A stretch of DNA of 64,000 nt from Actinophytocola sp963729115 (GTDB lineage: Bacteria > Actinomycetota > Actinomycetes > Mycobacteriales > Pseudonocardiaceae). The notes under the pieces are model-generated. The model searched no databases. It saw only the letters and a list, made by a program, of their open reading frames with translations, and was not told where the DNA came from. Position numbers and translations under genes: made by a program. Positions within the stretch are counted from its first letter, which is position 1. Each line of letters starts with the position of its first letter. The stretch is taken from the NCBI GenBank assembly GCA_963729115.1, contig CAVSMR010000003.1, forward strand, positions 62,001-126,000, in the 5' to 3' direction. Of the stretch, positions 26,768 through 32,848 are shown one piece after another.

Positions 26768-27532
26768 TCAGATGCCGCAGTTCGGGGCCGACCAGAACTG
26801 GCCGGACCGGTTCGCGACGTGGACGTGGTCGTTGTGGTCGGGGTAGCCAGGGCCGAGGATCTCGGTGAAGCCGTGGTTGCGAGCCTGCTGGGCGATGGTG
26901 CAGAAGCCCTGCGCACCCGCGGCGAGATCGACGGCATCGCCGTACATGTGGCGGCTGGTGGCCGAACCGCCCGCCGCGTTGTTGCACGCGACGCTGCGGA
27001 ACCCGCTGTTGACGCCGAGCGGGCGGTCGCCCAGCGCGTGCCGCAGGGCCTGGAGCTTCCACATGCTGACCAGGGCGTTGGCGCGGGCCTGCGCGGCCGA
27101 CACCTTGCCACCGGACCAGTCGCTGTTGCAGCGGTTCAGCTCGGGGTAGGTGAAGTTCACCGGCGTGCAGTCGTCGTCCTGCAGCTCGTAGAACTTGCCG
27201 AAGGTCTGCGGGCCGGCGACGCCGTCCGCGGAAAGGCCGTACGCCTGCTGGAATCTCGTCAGGGCTGCCTTCGTGGCGGGACCGAACTGGCCGTCGAGCC
27301 CGAGTACCGAGGCGTAGCCCGGGTAGCCGGAGACGCGGATCTGGAGCTGGCGGACGTCCTCACCCGAGGCGCCTTGGGACAGTGAGCGAGGCCAGGTGTA
27401 GCAGCCGTCCGCGGCGTGGACGTCCTGCGACACCACCGGTTCGGGGTCCGCCGAGGCGGACGTGACCGCAACGGTGACCGCCGTGGCGACGGCCAGCAGG
27501 CCGGCCAGTAGTAGCAGAGTGATCTTCTTCAT
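26768..27532 (-). CDS. Secreted peptidoglycan-binding, M15-family zinc D,D-peptidase
   Basis: A 254-residue exported protein. A signal peptide (MKKITLLLLAGLLAVATA) is followed by a peptidoglycan-binding type 1 domain (GASGEDVRQLQIRVSGYPGY, FGPATKAALTRFQQAYGL) and then an M15A metallopeptidase domain. The latter shows SGFRSVACNN, the zinc-ligand segment SRHMYGDAVDL and the third ligand in NDHVHV. This is the same order as the Streptomyces albus G D,D-carboxypeptidase. It trims stem peptides of peptidoglycan outside the cell. ATG 27532 is chosen because AAAGG lies about 12 bases upstream; a GTG at 27544 would leave no room for it. Confidence 0.92.
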   Translation of the reverse strand: MKKITLLLLAGLLAVATAVTVAVTSASADPEPVVSQDVHAADGCYTWPRSLSQGASGEDVRQLQIRVSGYPGYASVLGLDGQFGPATKAALTRFQQAYGLSADGVAGPQTFGKFYELQDDDCTPVNFTYPELNRCNSDWSGGKVSAAQARANALVSMWKLQALRHALGDRPLGVNSGFRSVACNNAAGGSATSRHMYGDAVDLAAGAQGFCTIAQQARNHGFTEILGPGYPDHNDHVHVANRSGQFWSAPNCGI

Positions 27533-27867
27533 CGGGGGGAGCACCTTTCGGGGCAGGGGAAAAGGTGACGGTCGGAGAGTTGTCGGCGGGGCAGCGGTTG
27601 GTCAACAAGTCACGAAGTATTTCCTTGGAACGGACGATCGGTACCGGCCGGATGGTCCAGAACTTTCGGGGGTGTTGCTGTGATCGACATCGTGGTATGA
27701 GCCTCCCGGAGGGGTCTGAAGTGGACGGACCAGGGCCCGGCATCGGCTGAACGGCGGGCGCCCGATACGGAAAAACAGCCTATTTCCCAAACGCCGGGTA
27801 CGTAATATATTTCCGACACGTAGCTGATCTTTGTCAGTGAGTACCCAACCGTCGTGCCGGAGGTGCC
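27533..27867. promoter_or_regulatory. Divergent promoter region of the M15 peptidase and the Mau-like operon
   Basis: This 335-base region has no gene. It separates the minus-strand peptidase from the plus-strand operon starting at 27868. The part nearest the operon is AT-rich (around 27768-27835, including GTAATATATTT), which makes it the likely promoter region. I cannot name a sigma factor or operator. Confidence 0.5.
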
Positions 27868-28590
27868 GTGGCGAACGTGACCGGCAGGACGTCCACCGTG
27901 GTGCACCGGGCGCTGGACGGCAGACGGTACGAGCTGAGCGGCACCCTCGACCTCGGCCACCCGAGCACGTCCTCGGTTCGCGTCTCGGTGCGCGGCCGGA
28001 TGTACGAGCTGGTCGCGGGCGTGAGCGGGCTGGCGCAGGACGTGGCCGGCGCGCTCGGGGTGTCCGCGTTCGACGAGGAGCTGGCGTTCGCGGGCGGCAC
28101 CCTGCTCGTCGGCCGCACCCGCCGCGTCGAGCCGGCGACGCACCTCACCGAGGACATCCTGGTCGCGGTCTGGCGTGGCCGGCGGCACTGCGTGATCAGC
28201 CACTTCTACGACACCTCGACCACCACGGCCGTGCAGGTCCTGGACACGCTCGGCATCACCGAGCACGACGACGGGATCGCCCTGCGCCCGGCCGCCGGGT
28301 CGGGCAGCACGGTGATCGCACCGGCGACCGTCGTGAAGGAGGTGCCGTCGCTGGGGTTGCTGGAGCTGACCGTGCCGTCGGCCCCGCAGGCGACGCGGCT
28401 ACCGGACTGGAAGGGCGCGCCGACCCGCTCCGGCGAGCTGTTCGCCGACCAGCTGTCCAATGGCGACCCCTACTTCGTCGTCGCGGGCGCCGACACGTGG
28501 ACCACCGTGCTGCCGCTCGCCGGCACCGACGTCGCCCGGGTACCGGCGCTGGTGGACCAGCTCTCCACCCGCCTGCTCGGCGATCGGTGA
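27868..28590 (+). CDS. Unknown protein, first gene of the Mau-like operon
   Basis: A 240-residue protein from GTG 27868 with a GGAGG site five bases upstream. It has no signal peptide and no membrane span, and looks like an alpha/beta cytoplasmic protein (GRRYELSGTLDLGHPSTSSV, MYELVAGVSGLAQDVAGALG, DGIALRPAAGSGSTVIAPAT). No family is recognised. Methylamine dehydrogenase clusters have the large beta-propeller subunit before mauE, but this protein is too short for one and shows no propeller repeats. Seven bases separate it from the mauE-like gene, so it belongs to the same transcript and presumably the same process. Confidence 0.75.
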   Translation: MANVTGRTSTVVHRALDGRRYELSGTLDLGHPSTSSVRVSVRGRMYELVAGVSGLAQDVAGALGVSAFDEELAFAGGTLLVGRTRRVEPATHLTEDILVAVWRGRRHCVISHFYDTSTTTAVQVLDTLGITEHDDGIALRPAAGSGSTVIAPATVVKEVPSLGLLELTVPSAPQATRLPDWKGAPTRSGELFADQLSNGDPYFVVAGADTWTTVLPLAGTDVARVPALVDQLSTRLLGDR

Positions 28591-28597
28591 GGCCGCG

Positions 28598-29134
28598 ATG
28601 CCCACGTTCGCGGTCGGCGTCGCGGCCTACGTCGTCCTGCTCGTGCTCGTGATCGCGGTGGTGGAACGGATCACGGCGCCGCGCGCGCTGCCGGCCGCAC
28701 TGATCGCGCACCGGGTCCTGCCGCCCCACGTGGCCCGACCGGTCGCGGCCATGGTGACCGCCGCCGAGGCGGTGCTCGCCGTGCTGATCCTCGCGGGGCT
28801 GGGTTTCGCGCCCGGGCCGTCCCCGGTCGCCTTCGCCGCGGCGGCGGTGTTGTTCGCCGCCTACGGCGGATACGCCTGGTACGTCACGGCAAGCGGTCGC
28901 GGCGGTCCGTGCGGATGCGGCCGGGCCGAGGTGCCGATGGGGCACTGGGTGACCGGTCGCGCGTTCGTGCTCGCCGCGCTGGCGGTGCTCGCCGCGGCGG
29001 CTCCCGGCGCGGTGCTGCGGCTGGCGGCGTTCGACTCCCGGCTCGTGGTGGTCCTGCTCGCCGCGGCCACCATCGGCATCCTGCTCTGGCACCTGCCGGC
29101 CGCCATGACCCGACCCCCGGAGGTGATCCGGTGA
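28598..29134 (+). CDS. MauE/DoxX-like membrane protein
   Basis: A 178-residue polytopic membrane protein with about four or five spans (FAVGVAAYVVLLVLVIAVVE, AAVLFAAYGGYAWYV, GRAFVLAALAVLAAAAPGAV and others). A Cys pair sits in a loop (GRGGPCGCGRAEVP), as is typical of MauE-family proteins. In methylamine-oxidising bacteria MauE works with MauD in disulfide formation and maturation of the small, cysteine-rich TTQ subunit in the periplasm. Here the same pair precedes a 12-Cys exported protein. The stop overlaps the next start (GTGA), so translation is coupled. Confidence 0.88.
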   Translation: MPTFAVGVAAYVVLLVLVIAVVERITAPRALPAALIAHRVLPPHVARPVAAMVTAAEAVLAVLILAGLGFAPGPSPVAFAAAAVLFAAYGGYAWYVTASGRGGPCGCGRAEVPMGHWVTGRAFVLAALAVLAAAAPGAVLRLAAFDSRLVVVLLAAATIGILLWHLPAAMTRPPEVIR

Positions 29135-29604
29135 CCTTCCAGACCAGCGCGCTGATCGTCACGTGGGCAGCCCTGCTGCTGCTCGCCTTCGTGGTCGCCG
29201 GACTGGTCCGCCAGGTGCACGCCCTGTCCGCTGGCACCGCGCGCCCGGTCGCCGCCGGGCTCCGGACCGGTGACCGGGCGGACCTGGGCAGGCTCGGCGC
29301 GGACGCACCCGCGGTCCTGCTGTTCCTGCGCTCGACGTGCCACACGTGTGTCGAGGCCCTGGAGGAAACCGTCGACGTGGTGGGGGAGCGGCTCCCCGTG
29401 CTCGCGCTCTACGAAGGGCCCGCACCCGAGGCACCGCCCGGCGTCACCGCGCTGGGCGACCAGGGCCACCATTTCGCCACCTACGGCGCGCTCGCCACCC
29501 CGTTCGCGGTCCTGGTCGGCACGGACGGCCGGATCACCGCCGCCGCTCCCGTCGGTTCGCGATCGGCCGTCCGCGAACTGCTCGCCCCGGTCCGGACCCG
29601 GTGA
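29131..29604 (+). CDS. MauD-like membrane-anchored thioredoxin-fold protein
   Basis: A 157-residue protein with a single N-terminal membrane anchor (ALIVTWAALLLLAFVVAGLV) followed by a thioredoxin-like domain. The strand AVLLFLRSTCHTCVEALEE contains the active-site motif CHTC, and the cis-Pro segment TPFAVLVGTDG follows. MauD-family proteins act outside the membrane as thiol-disulfide oxidoreductases or isomerases for the TTQ-bearing subunit. GTG 29131 overlaps the mauE-like stop codon. The next gene encodes the probable substrate. Confidence 0.9.
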   Translation: MTFQTSALIVTWAALLLLAFVVAGLVRQVHALSAGTARPVAAGLRTGDRADLGRLGADAPAVLLFLRSTCHTCVEALEETVDVVGERLPVLALYEGPAPEAPPGVTALGDQGHHFATYGALATPFAVLVGTDGRITAAAPVGSRSAVRELLAPVRTR

Positions 29605-29614
29605 AGGAGACACG

Positions 29615-30550
29615 GTGACCAGCAACCTGACCGCCGGCGTGCCGCCATTGCGCGGCACCGACCCGGGCATGCCCGTGGAACCGCGTGCCCGCACCAGGAA
29701 GCTGCGCTGGGCGGGCTGGACGCCGACCAGGCGCGCCGTGCTGCGCGCGGGTGGCGTGGCCGGGCTCGTCGTGCTCGGCGGGGTGTTCCCGTCGGTGCGC
29801 CGGGCGGTCGCCGACGGCTACGACATCTATCCGGAGTGCCCGTCCTACGCCGCGGACCACAACTGCTCGCCGGGGTGTGGCCCGAGCACGATCTTCGGCG
29901 ACGCCTGCGAGACGTCGGGGACCAACCTCGGTTTCCACAAGAACGACCAGGTCACCTGGAAGCTGCGCCCGAACGGATGCCTGTCGGGCACCTACGACGG
30001 CTGGATGTGGCGCTACGACCAGGCCTGCGGCGCGTGCTCGTGCCACGCCGAGCGGCGCTGTCACGACGGTTACCGCAAGACCGGGTCCGGCTGGGTGAAC
30101 TCGATCTGCCGGTGGACCACCGACTGCGGCTGCCCGTCCTCGGTGAGCTGGCCGCAGGTCTCCGCCGGCGCTTCCGGCGCGCGCGTGAGCACGATCCAGC
30201 ACCTGCTGACCCACCACGGGTTCCCCACCGACGTGGACGGCGCGTACGGCCCGGCGACCACGCAGGCGGTCCGCGACTTCCAGACCGCGACCGGGCTCCC
30301 GGCCAGCGGTGAGGTGGGCGCCGCGACGTGGCCATCGCTCGTGGTCACGACCCGCCAGGGCACCTCCGGCAGCCAGGTCCGCGCCACCCAGGTGCAGATC
30401 AACAGCTACGGCTACAAGCTGACCGTGGACGGCATCTTCGGCGCGGGCACCCTCGCGGCGGCCACGGACTTCCAACGGCAGAACAAGCTGACGGCCGACG
30501 GGATCGTCGGTCCGGCGACGTGGCGCACCCTCACCGGCGGGGCGACGTGA
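29615..30550 (+). CDS. Tat-exported 12-cysteine, Trp-rich (TTQ-subunit-like) protein with two peptidoglycan-binding domains
   Basis: A 311-residue protein from GTG 29615 (GAAGGAGA site). Residues 35-65 form a Tat-type signal (TPTRRAVLRAGGVAGLVVLG). Residues 68-178 contain exactly twelve cysteines (75, 84, 88, 98, 122, 138, 141, 143, 149, 165, 171, 173) and five tryptophans before the PPG-binding part (115, 130, 132, 160, 167). Two peptidoglycan-binding type 1 repeats follow (FGAGTLAAATDFQRQ, YGPATTQAVRDFQTA). Methylamine dehydrogenase light chains are also Tat-exported, have twelve Cys in six disulfides, and use two Trp to form tryptophan tryptophylquinone. Together with the mauE and mauD neighbours this suggests a related redox domain anchored to the wall. 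Cys spacing differs from MauA, so homology is not proven. Confidence 0.8.
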   Translation: MTSNLTAGVPPLRGTDPGMPVEPRARTRKLRWAGWTPTRRAVLRAGGVAGLVVLGGVFPSVRRAVADGYDIYPECPSYAADHNCSPGCGPSTIFGDACETSGTNLGFHKNDQVTWKLRPNGCLSGTYDGWMWRYDQACGACSCHAERRCHDGYRKTGSGWVNSICRWTTDCGCPSSVSWPQVSAGASGARVSTIQHLLTHHGFPTDVDGAYGPATTQAVRDFQTATGLPASGEVGAATWPSLVVTTRQGTSGSQVRATQVQINSYGYKLTVDGIFGAGTLAAATDFQRQNKLTADGIVGPATWRTLTGGAT

Positions 30551-30687
30551 ACCGTGCGCTGGCGCACCCGGTGACGCCGCTCGTCCTGGCCCCGGCGGCC
30601 GTGGCGCTGGCGCTGGCCGGCTGGACGGCCGCCGCGTGGGCGGCGCTGGGTGGCCTGGCCGGCTACACCCTGTCCGGCTCCGTCTGA
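30547..30687 (+). CDS. Short hydrophobic membrane peptide (46 residues)
   Basis: GTG 30547 overlaps the stop of the 12-Cys gene (GTGA). The product is mostly one or two tightly packed hydrophobic segments (VTPLVLAPAAVALALAGW, AAWAALGGLAGYTLSG) and ends SGSV. It is probably an inner-membrane or secreted peptide of the same operon. The frame continues in phase into the next membrane protein after a single TGA (30685-30687), so the two could once have been, or could still be, one gene. Confidence 0.6.
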   Translation: MNRALAHPVTPLVLAPAAVALALAGWTAAAWAALGGLAGYTLSGSV

Positions 30688-30774
30688 ACCCGGAACAGCG
30701 CGTTCGCGCTGACCTCGCCAGGCTGGCGGGGACGGACCCGGCAGGGCGTCGCGCTCCTGCTGTTCGCCATCGGG

Positions 30775-31272
30775 TTGGTGCTGGGCGCGTTGCTGAGCGC
30801 GCTCGTGCTGTACGCGATCAGTGGCCTGGCCACGCCGGCGCCGGCGACCCTGCGATACGGGGTCGTGCTCGTGCTCGCCGCCGTCGGTGTGCTGCGTGAC
30901 GCGGACATCGTGCGCTTCGCGCTGCCGCAGAACGCGCGGCAGGTTCCGCAGACGGTGCTGGCCGGCAACGTGGCCCGGGGGTCGGTGCGGTTCGGCTTCG
31001 AGATGGGCACCGGCGTCCGCACCTACGTGTCGTCCACGGTCCCGTACGTGCTGGCCGTCGCCCTGCTGCTGACCGCACCCGACCTCACGACCGCGCTCGC
31101 GACCGGCGCCGGCTTCGGTGCCGGCCGCGCCATCACCCCGGCGGCGCGCTACGCCAGCCACGACGGCGAGACGTGGGACGCCGTGCTGCACACGCGGCTG
31201 CGCCTCATCAAGGTCACCGCCGGACTGGCCGTGACGATCGCGTTGGCGATCCTCCTGGTCGTGCGCCATTGA
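30775..31272 (+). CDS. Polytopic membrane protein of the Mau-like operon (start uncertain)
   Basis: At least 165 residues with about four spans (ALLSALVLYAISGL, YGVVLVLAAVGVL, YVLAVALLLTAPDLTTAL, VTAGLAVTIALAILLVV) and a conserved-looking loop FEMGTGVRTYVSSTVPY. Plausible coding sequence in the same frame extends upstream (SAFALTSPGWRGRTRQGVAL) to the TGA at 30685-30687, but no ATG, GTG or TTG precedes TTG 30775/GTG 30778, which lie inside the first membrane span. So the start is unresolved: non-canonical start, recoding of the TGA, a sequence error, or a damaged gene. By position it may be the membrane accessory protein of the system. The family is not recognised. Confidence 0.6.
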   Translation: MVLGALLSALVLYAISGLATPAPATLRYGVVLVLAAVGVLRDADIVRFALPQNARQVPQTVLAGNVARGSVRFGFEMGTGVRTYVSSTVPYVLAVALLLTAPDLTTALATGAGFGAGRAITPAARYASHDGETWDAVLHTRLRLIKVTAGLAVTIALAILLVVRH

Positions 31273-31290
31273 CTTGCGATGGTGGTGGCA

Positions 31291-31324
31291 GGCGGACCTC
31301 CTGACCCCCAGCAGGAGGTCCGCC
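31291..31324 (+). terminator. Terminator hairpin of the Mau-like operon
   Basis: A perfect 13-bp stem (GGCGGACCTCCTG and its complement) with an 8-base loop (ACCCCCAG), 19 bases after the last stop codon of the operon. Confidence 0.85.
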
Positions 31325-31481
31325 GGCCGCGCAGTTGCTGGCTTCCGTGGGCTGACAACGTGATTTCTAGTGCCATCGGGTTGTCAGGTGTCGGTGGAGT
31401 GGACGCCGGACAACAGCTTCCGGACAATGGATGGCCGTTGCGGACGCCCGAACGGGCGCCGGGGGATCTCGGGGGATTGCC

Positions 31482-32282
31482 GTGCCGCGATCGGAACGAC
31501 CGCTAGAGCCGGACGGGACACACCGCCGGTATGACAATGCCTGGCTGCCGGGCCGATGGATCGGCGGGATCGCGTTGCTGGCCGGCCCTGTGGTCTTCCT
31601 CGCCGGGCTCGTGGTGCGCCACCTCGGCGTGACGATGGCGACGTTCACCCCGGCGCAGGAGGCGTGGTTCGACAGCCAGACGTTCGCCGCGCCGCGGCAG
31701 CTGGCCGCCTACGCGCAGCACCCGGATCTGGTCGCCACGGGGTACACGCTGTTCGCGGCCGGCTCGGTGTTGATGGTGCCGGCGCTGCTGGCGTTCGGGC
31801 GGGTGGTGGCGCGCGGCGCGCCGCGGCTGGCCTACTGGGGCGCGTTGCTGCTGGTCCTCGCCCAGCTTCGCCGGCTCTACTTCGGCGGCATCGAGGTGTC
31901 CGCGTTCCAGCTCGTCGACACCATCGGCCTGGACCGGGCCACGGACTGGGTGCTGGACAACTACGTCGACCTGTCCTACGGCCTGTGGCGGATTCCGGTG
32001 CTGCTCTCGTTCGGGTCGATCGTCGGCGGGCTGTTGCTGGCGGCCGGCGCCTACCGGGCCGGCGTCTTCGGTGTGGCGCGCTGCGTGCTGCTGTTCGCCT
32101 GGTCGTACGTGTGGTCCGGGGTGCTGAAGGAGGCCGCGTTGGTCGACGGGGTGAGTCTTGGTCTCGCGGGGGCGGTCGCGTTGCTCCCGGTCGCCGTCGC
32201 GCTCCTGCGTGGCCGATGGCCGGACCTGGATCCGGTCGGGGCACCAGCCGAGGCGCCCCGCAAGGCACTGCGCATGTGGTGA
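31482..32282 (+). CDS. Integral membrane protein, unknown function
   Basis: About 266 residues from GTG 31482, chosen because GGGGGAT lies six bases upstream; an in-frame ATG at 31431 would add 17 poorly convincing residues. There are around six hydrophobic segments (WIGGIALLAGPVVFLAGLVV, GYTLFAAGSVLMVPALLAFG, LAYWGALLLVLAQL, PVLLSFGSIVGGLLLAAG and others) and an acidic extracytoplasmic loop. No catalytic motif and no recognised family. Confidence 0.72.
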   Translation: MPRSERPLEPDGTHRRYDNAWLPGRWIGGIALLAGPVVFLAGLVVRHLGVTMATFTPAQEAWFDSQTFAAPRQLAAYAQHPDLVATGYTLFAAGSVLMVPALLAFGRVVARGAPRLAYWGALLLVLAQLRRLYFGGIEVSAFQLVDTIGLDRATDWVLDNYVDLSYGLWRIPVLLSFGSIVGGLLLAAGAYRAGVFGVARCVLLFAWSYVWSGVLKEAALVDGVSLGLAGAVALLPVAVALLRGRWPDLDPVGAPAEAPRKALRMW

Positions 32283-32303
32283 CGCGTTGACGCCTTCTCC
32301 ACG

Positions 32304-32330
32304 CGGCGCCGCTGACCGCCGGCGGCGCCG
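32304..32330 (+). terminator. Hairpin after the membrane protein gene
   Basis: A 9-bp stem (CGGCGCCGC and complement) with a 9-base loop, 21 bases after the stop codon. Weaker than the other hairpins in the window. Confidence 0.45.
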
Positions 32331-32352
32331 ATCTGCGCAGTAAGATCCGGTG

Positions 32353-32724
32353 ATGGGGGTCGAACAGCGGCGAGAAGCTGTCGAAGATCTCGTCCACCTG
32401 CGAGTGCCGGTGCACGAGGCGATCAGCGCCCTCAAGTCCTTTCCGTGGGACTCCGAACAAGAACTCGTGACCGTGAGCACCGCCGAGGTGAAGGTCGCAT
32501 TGACGACGTTCCTCGACGGCGAGCTCACGGCCGGAGAACTCGAAGCCTGGGCGAACGGCATCGAAGTCCGTGACGACGTCGCCTTTCGCCCACGCGGGAT
32601 CACCGACCTGATCACCGAGATCGCCAACCCCGTGTTGTTCGCCGCTCTGGACGAGAGAGCCGCCCGCGAACTCCTCATCCGTGCCGACTCGTTGCCGACG
32701 AGCCGTCGCGTGCCGAACGAGTAA
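32353..32724 (+). CDS. Hypothetical acidic protein (about 123 residues)
   Basis: A single-domain soluble protein (EDLVHLRVPVHEAISALKSF, VSTAEVKVALTTFLDGELTA, ELEAWANGIEVRDDVAFRP). ATG 32353 and the GTG just before it are both possible starts; neither has a clear ribosome site. It resembles small DUF proteins annotated near immunity or stress genes, but I cannot name the family. Confidence 0.65.
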   Translation: MGVEQRREAVEDLVHLRVPVHEAISALKSFPWDSEQELVTVSTAEVKVALTTFLDGELTAGELEAWANGIEVRDDVAFRPRGITDLITEIANPVLFAALDERAARELLIRADSLPTSRRVPNE

Positions 32725-32848
32725 TACCGCGACCCGAACGTCCTCACCCCTGATGGCCCGGGTCTTCTGGCCGATTAGTGCGCATGGATGAGCCGGGGAC
32801 CACCCTGGAGGTCTATTCGCTCGGCCTACACCTGGGGATGGATGGCTG

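Noticed and set aside
27533..27867. Riboswitch or attenuator in the long leader of the Mau-like operon
   Set aside because: No conserved aptamer-like pairing could be recognised by eye; AT-rich promoter DNA explains it.
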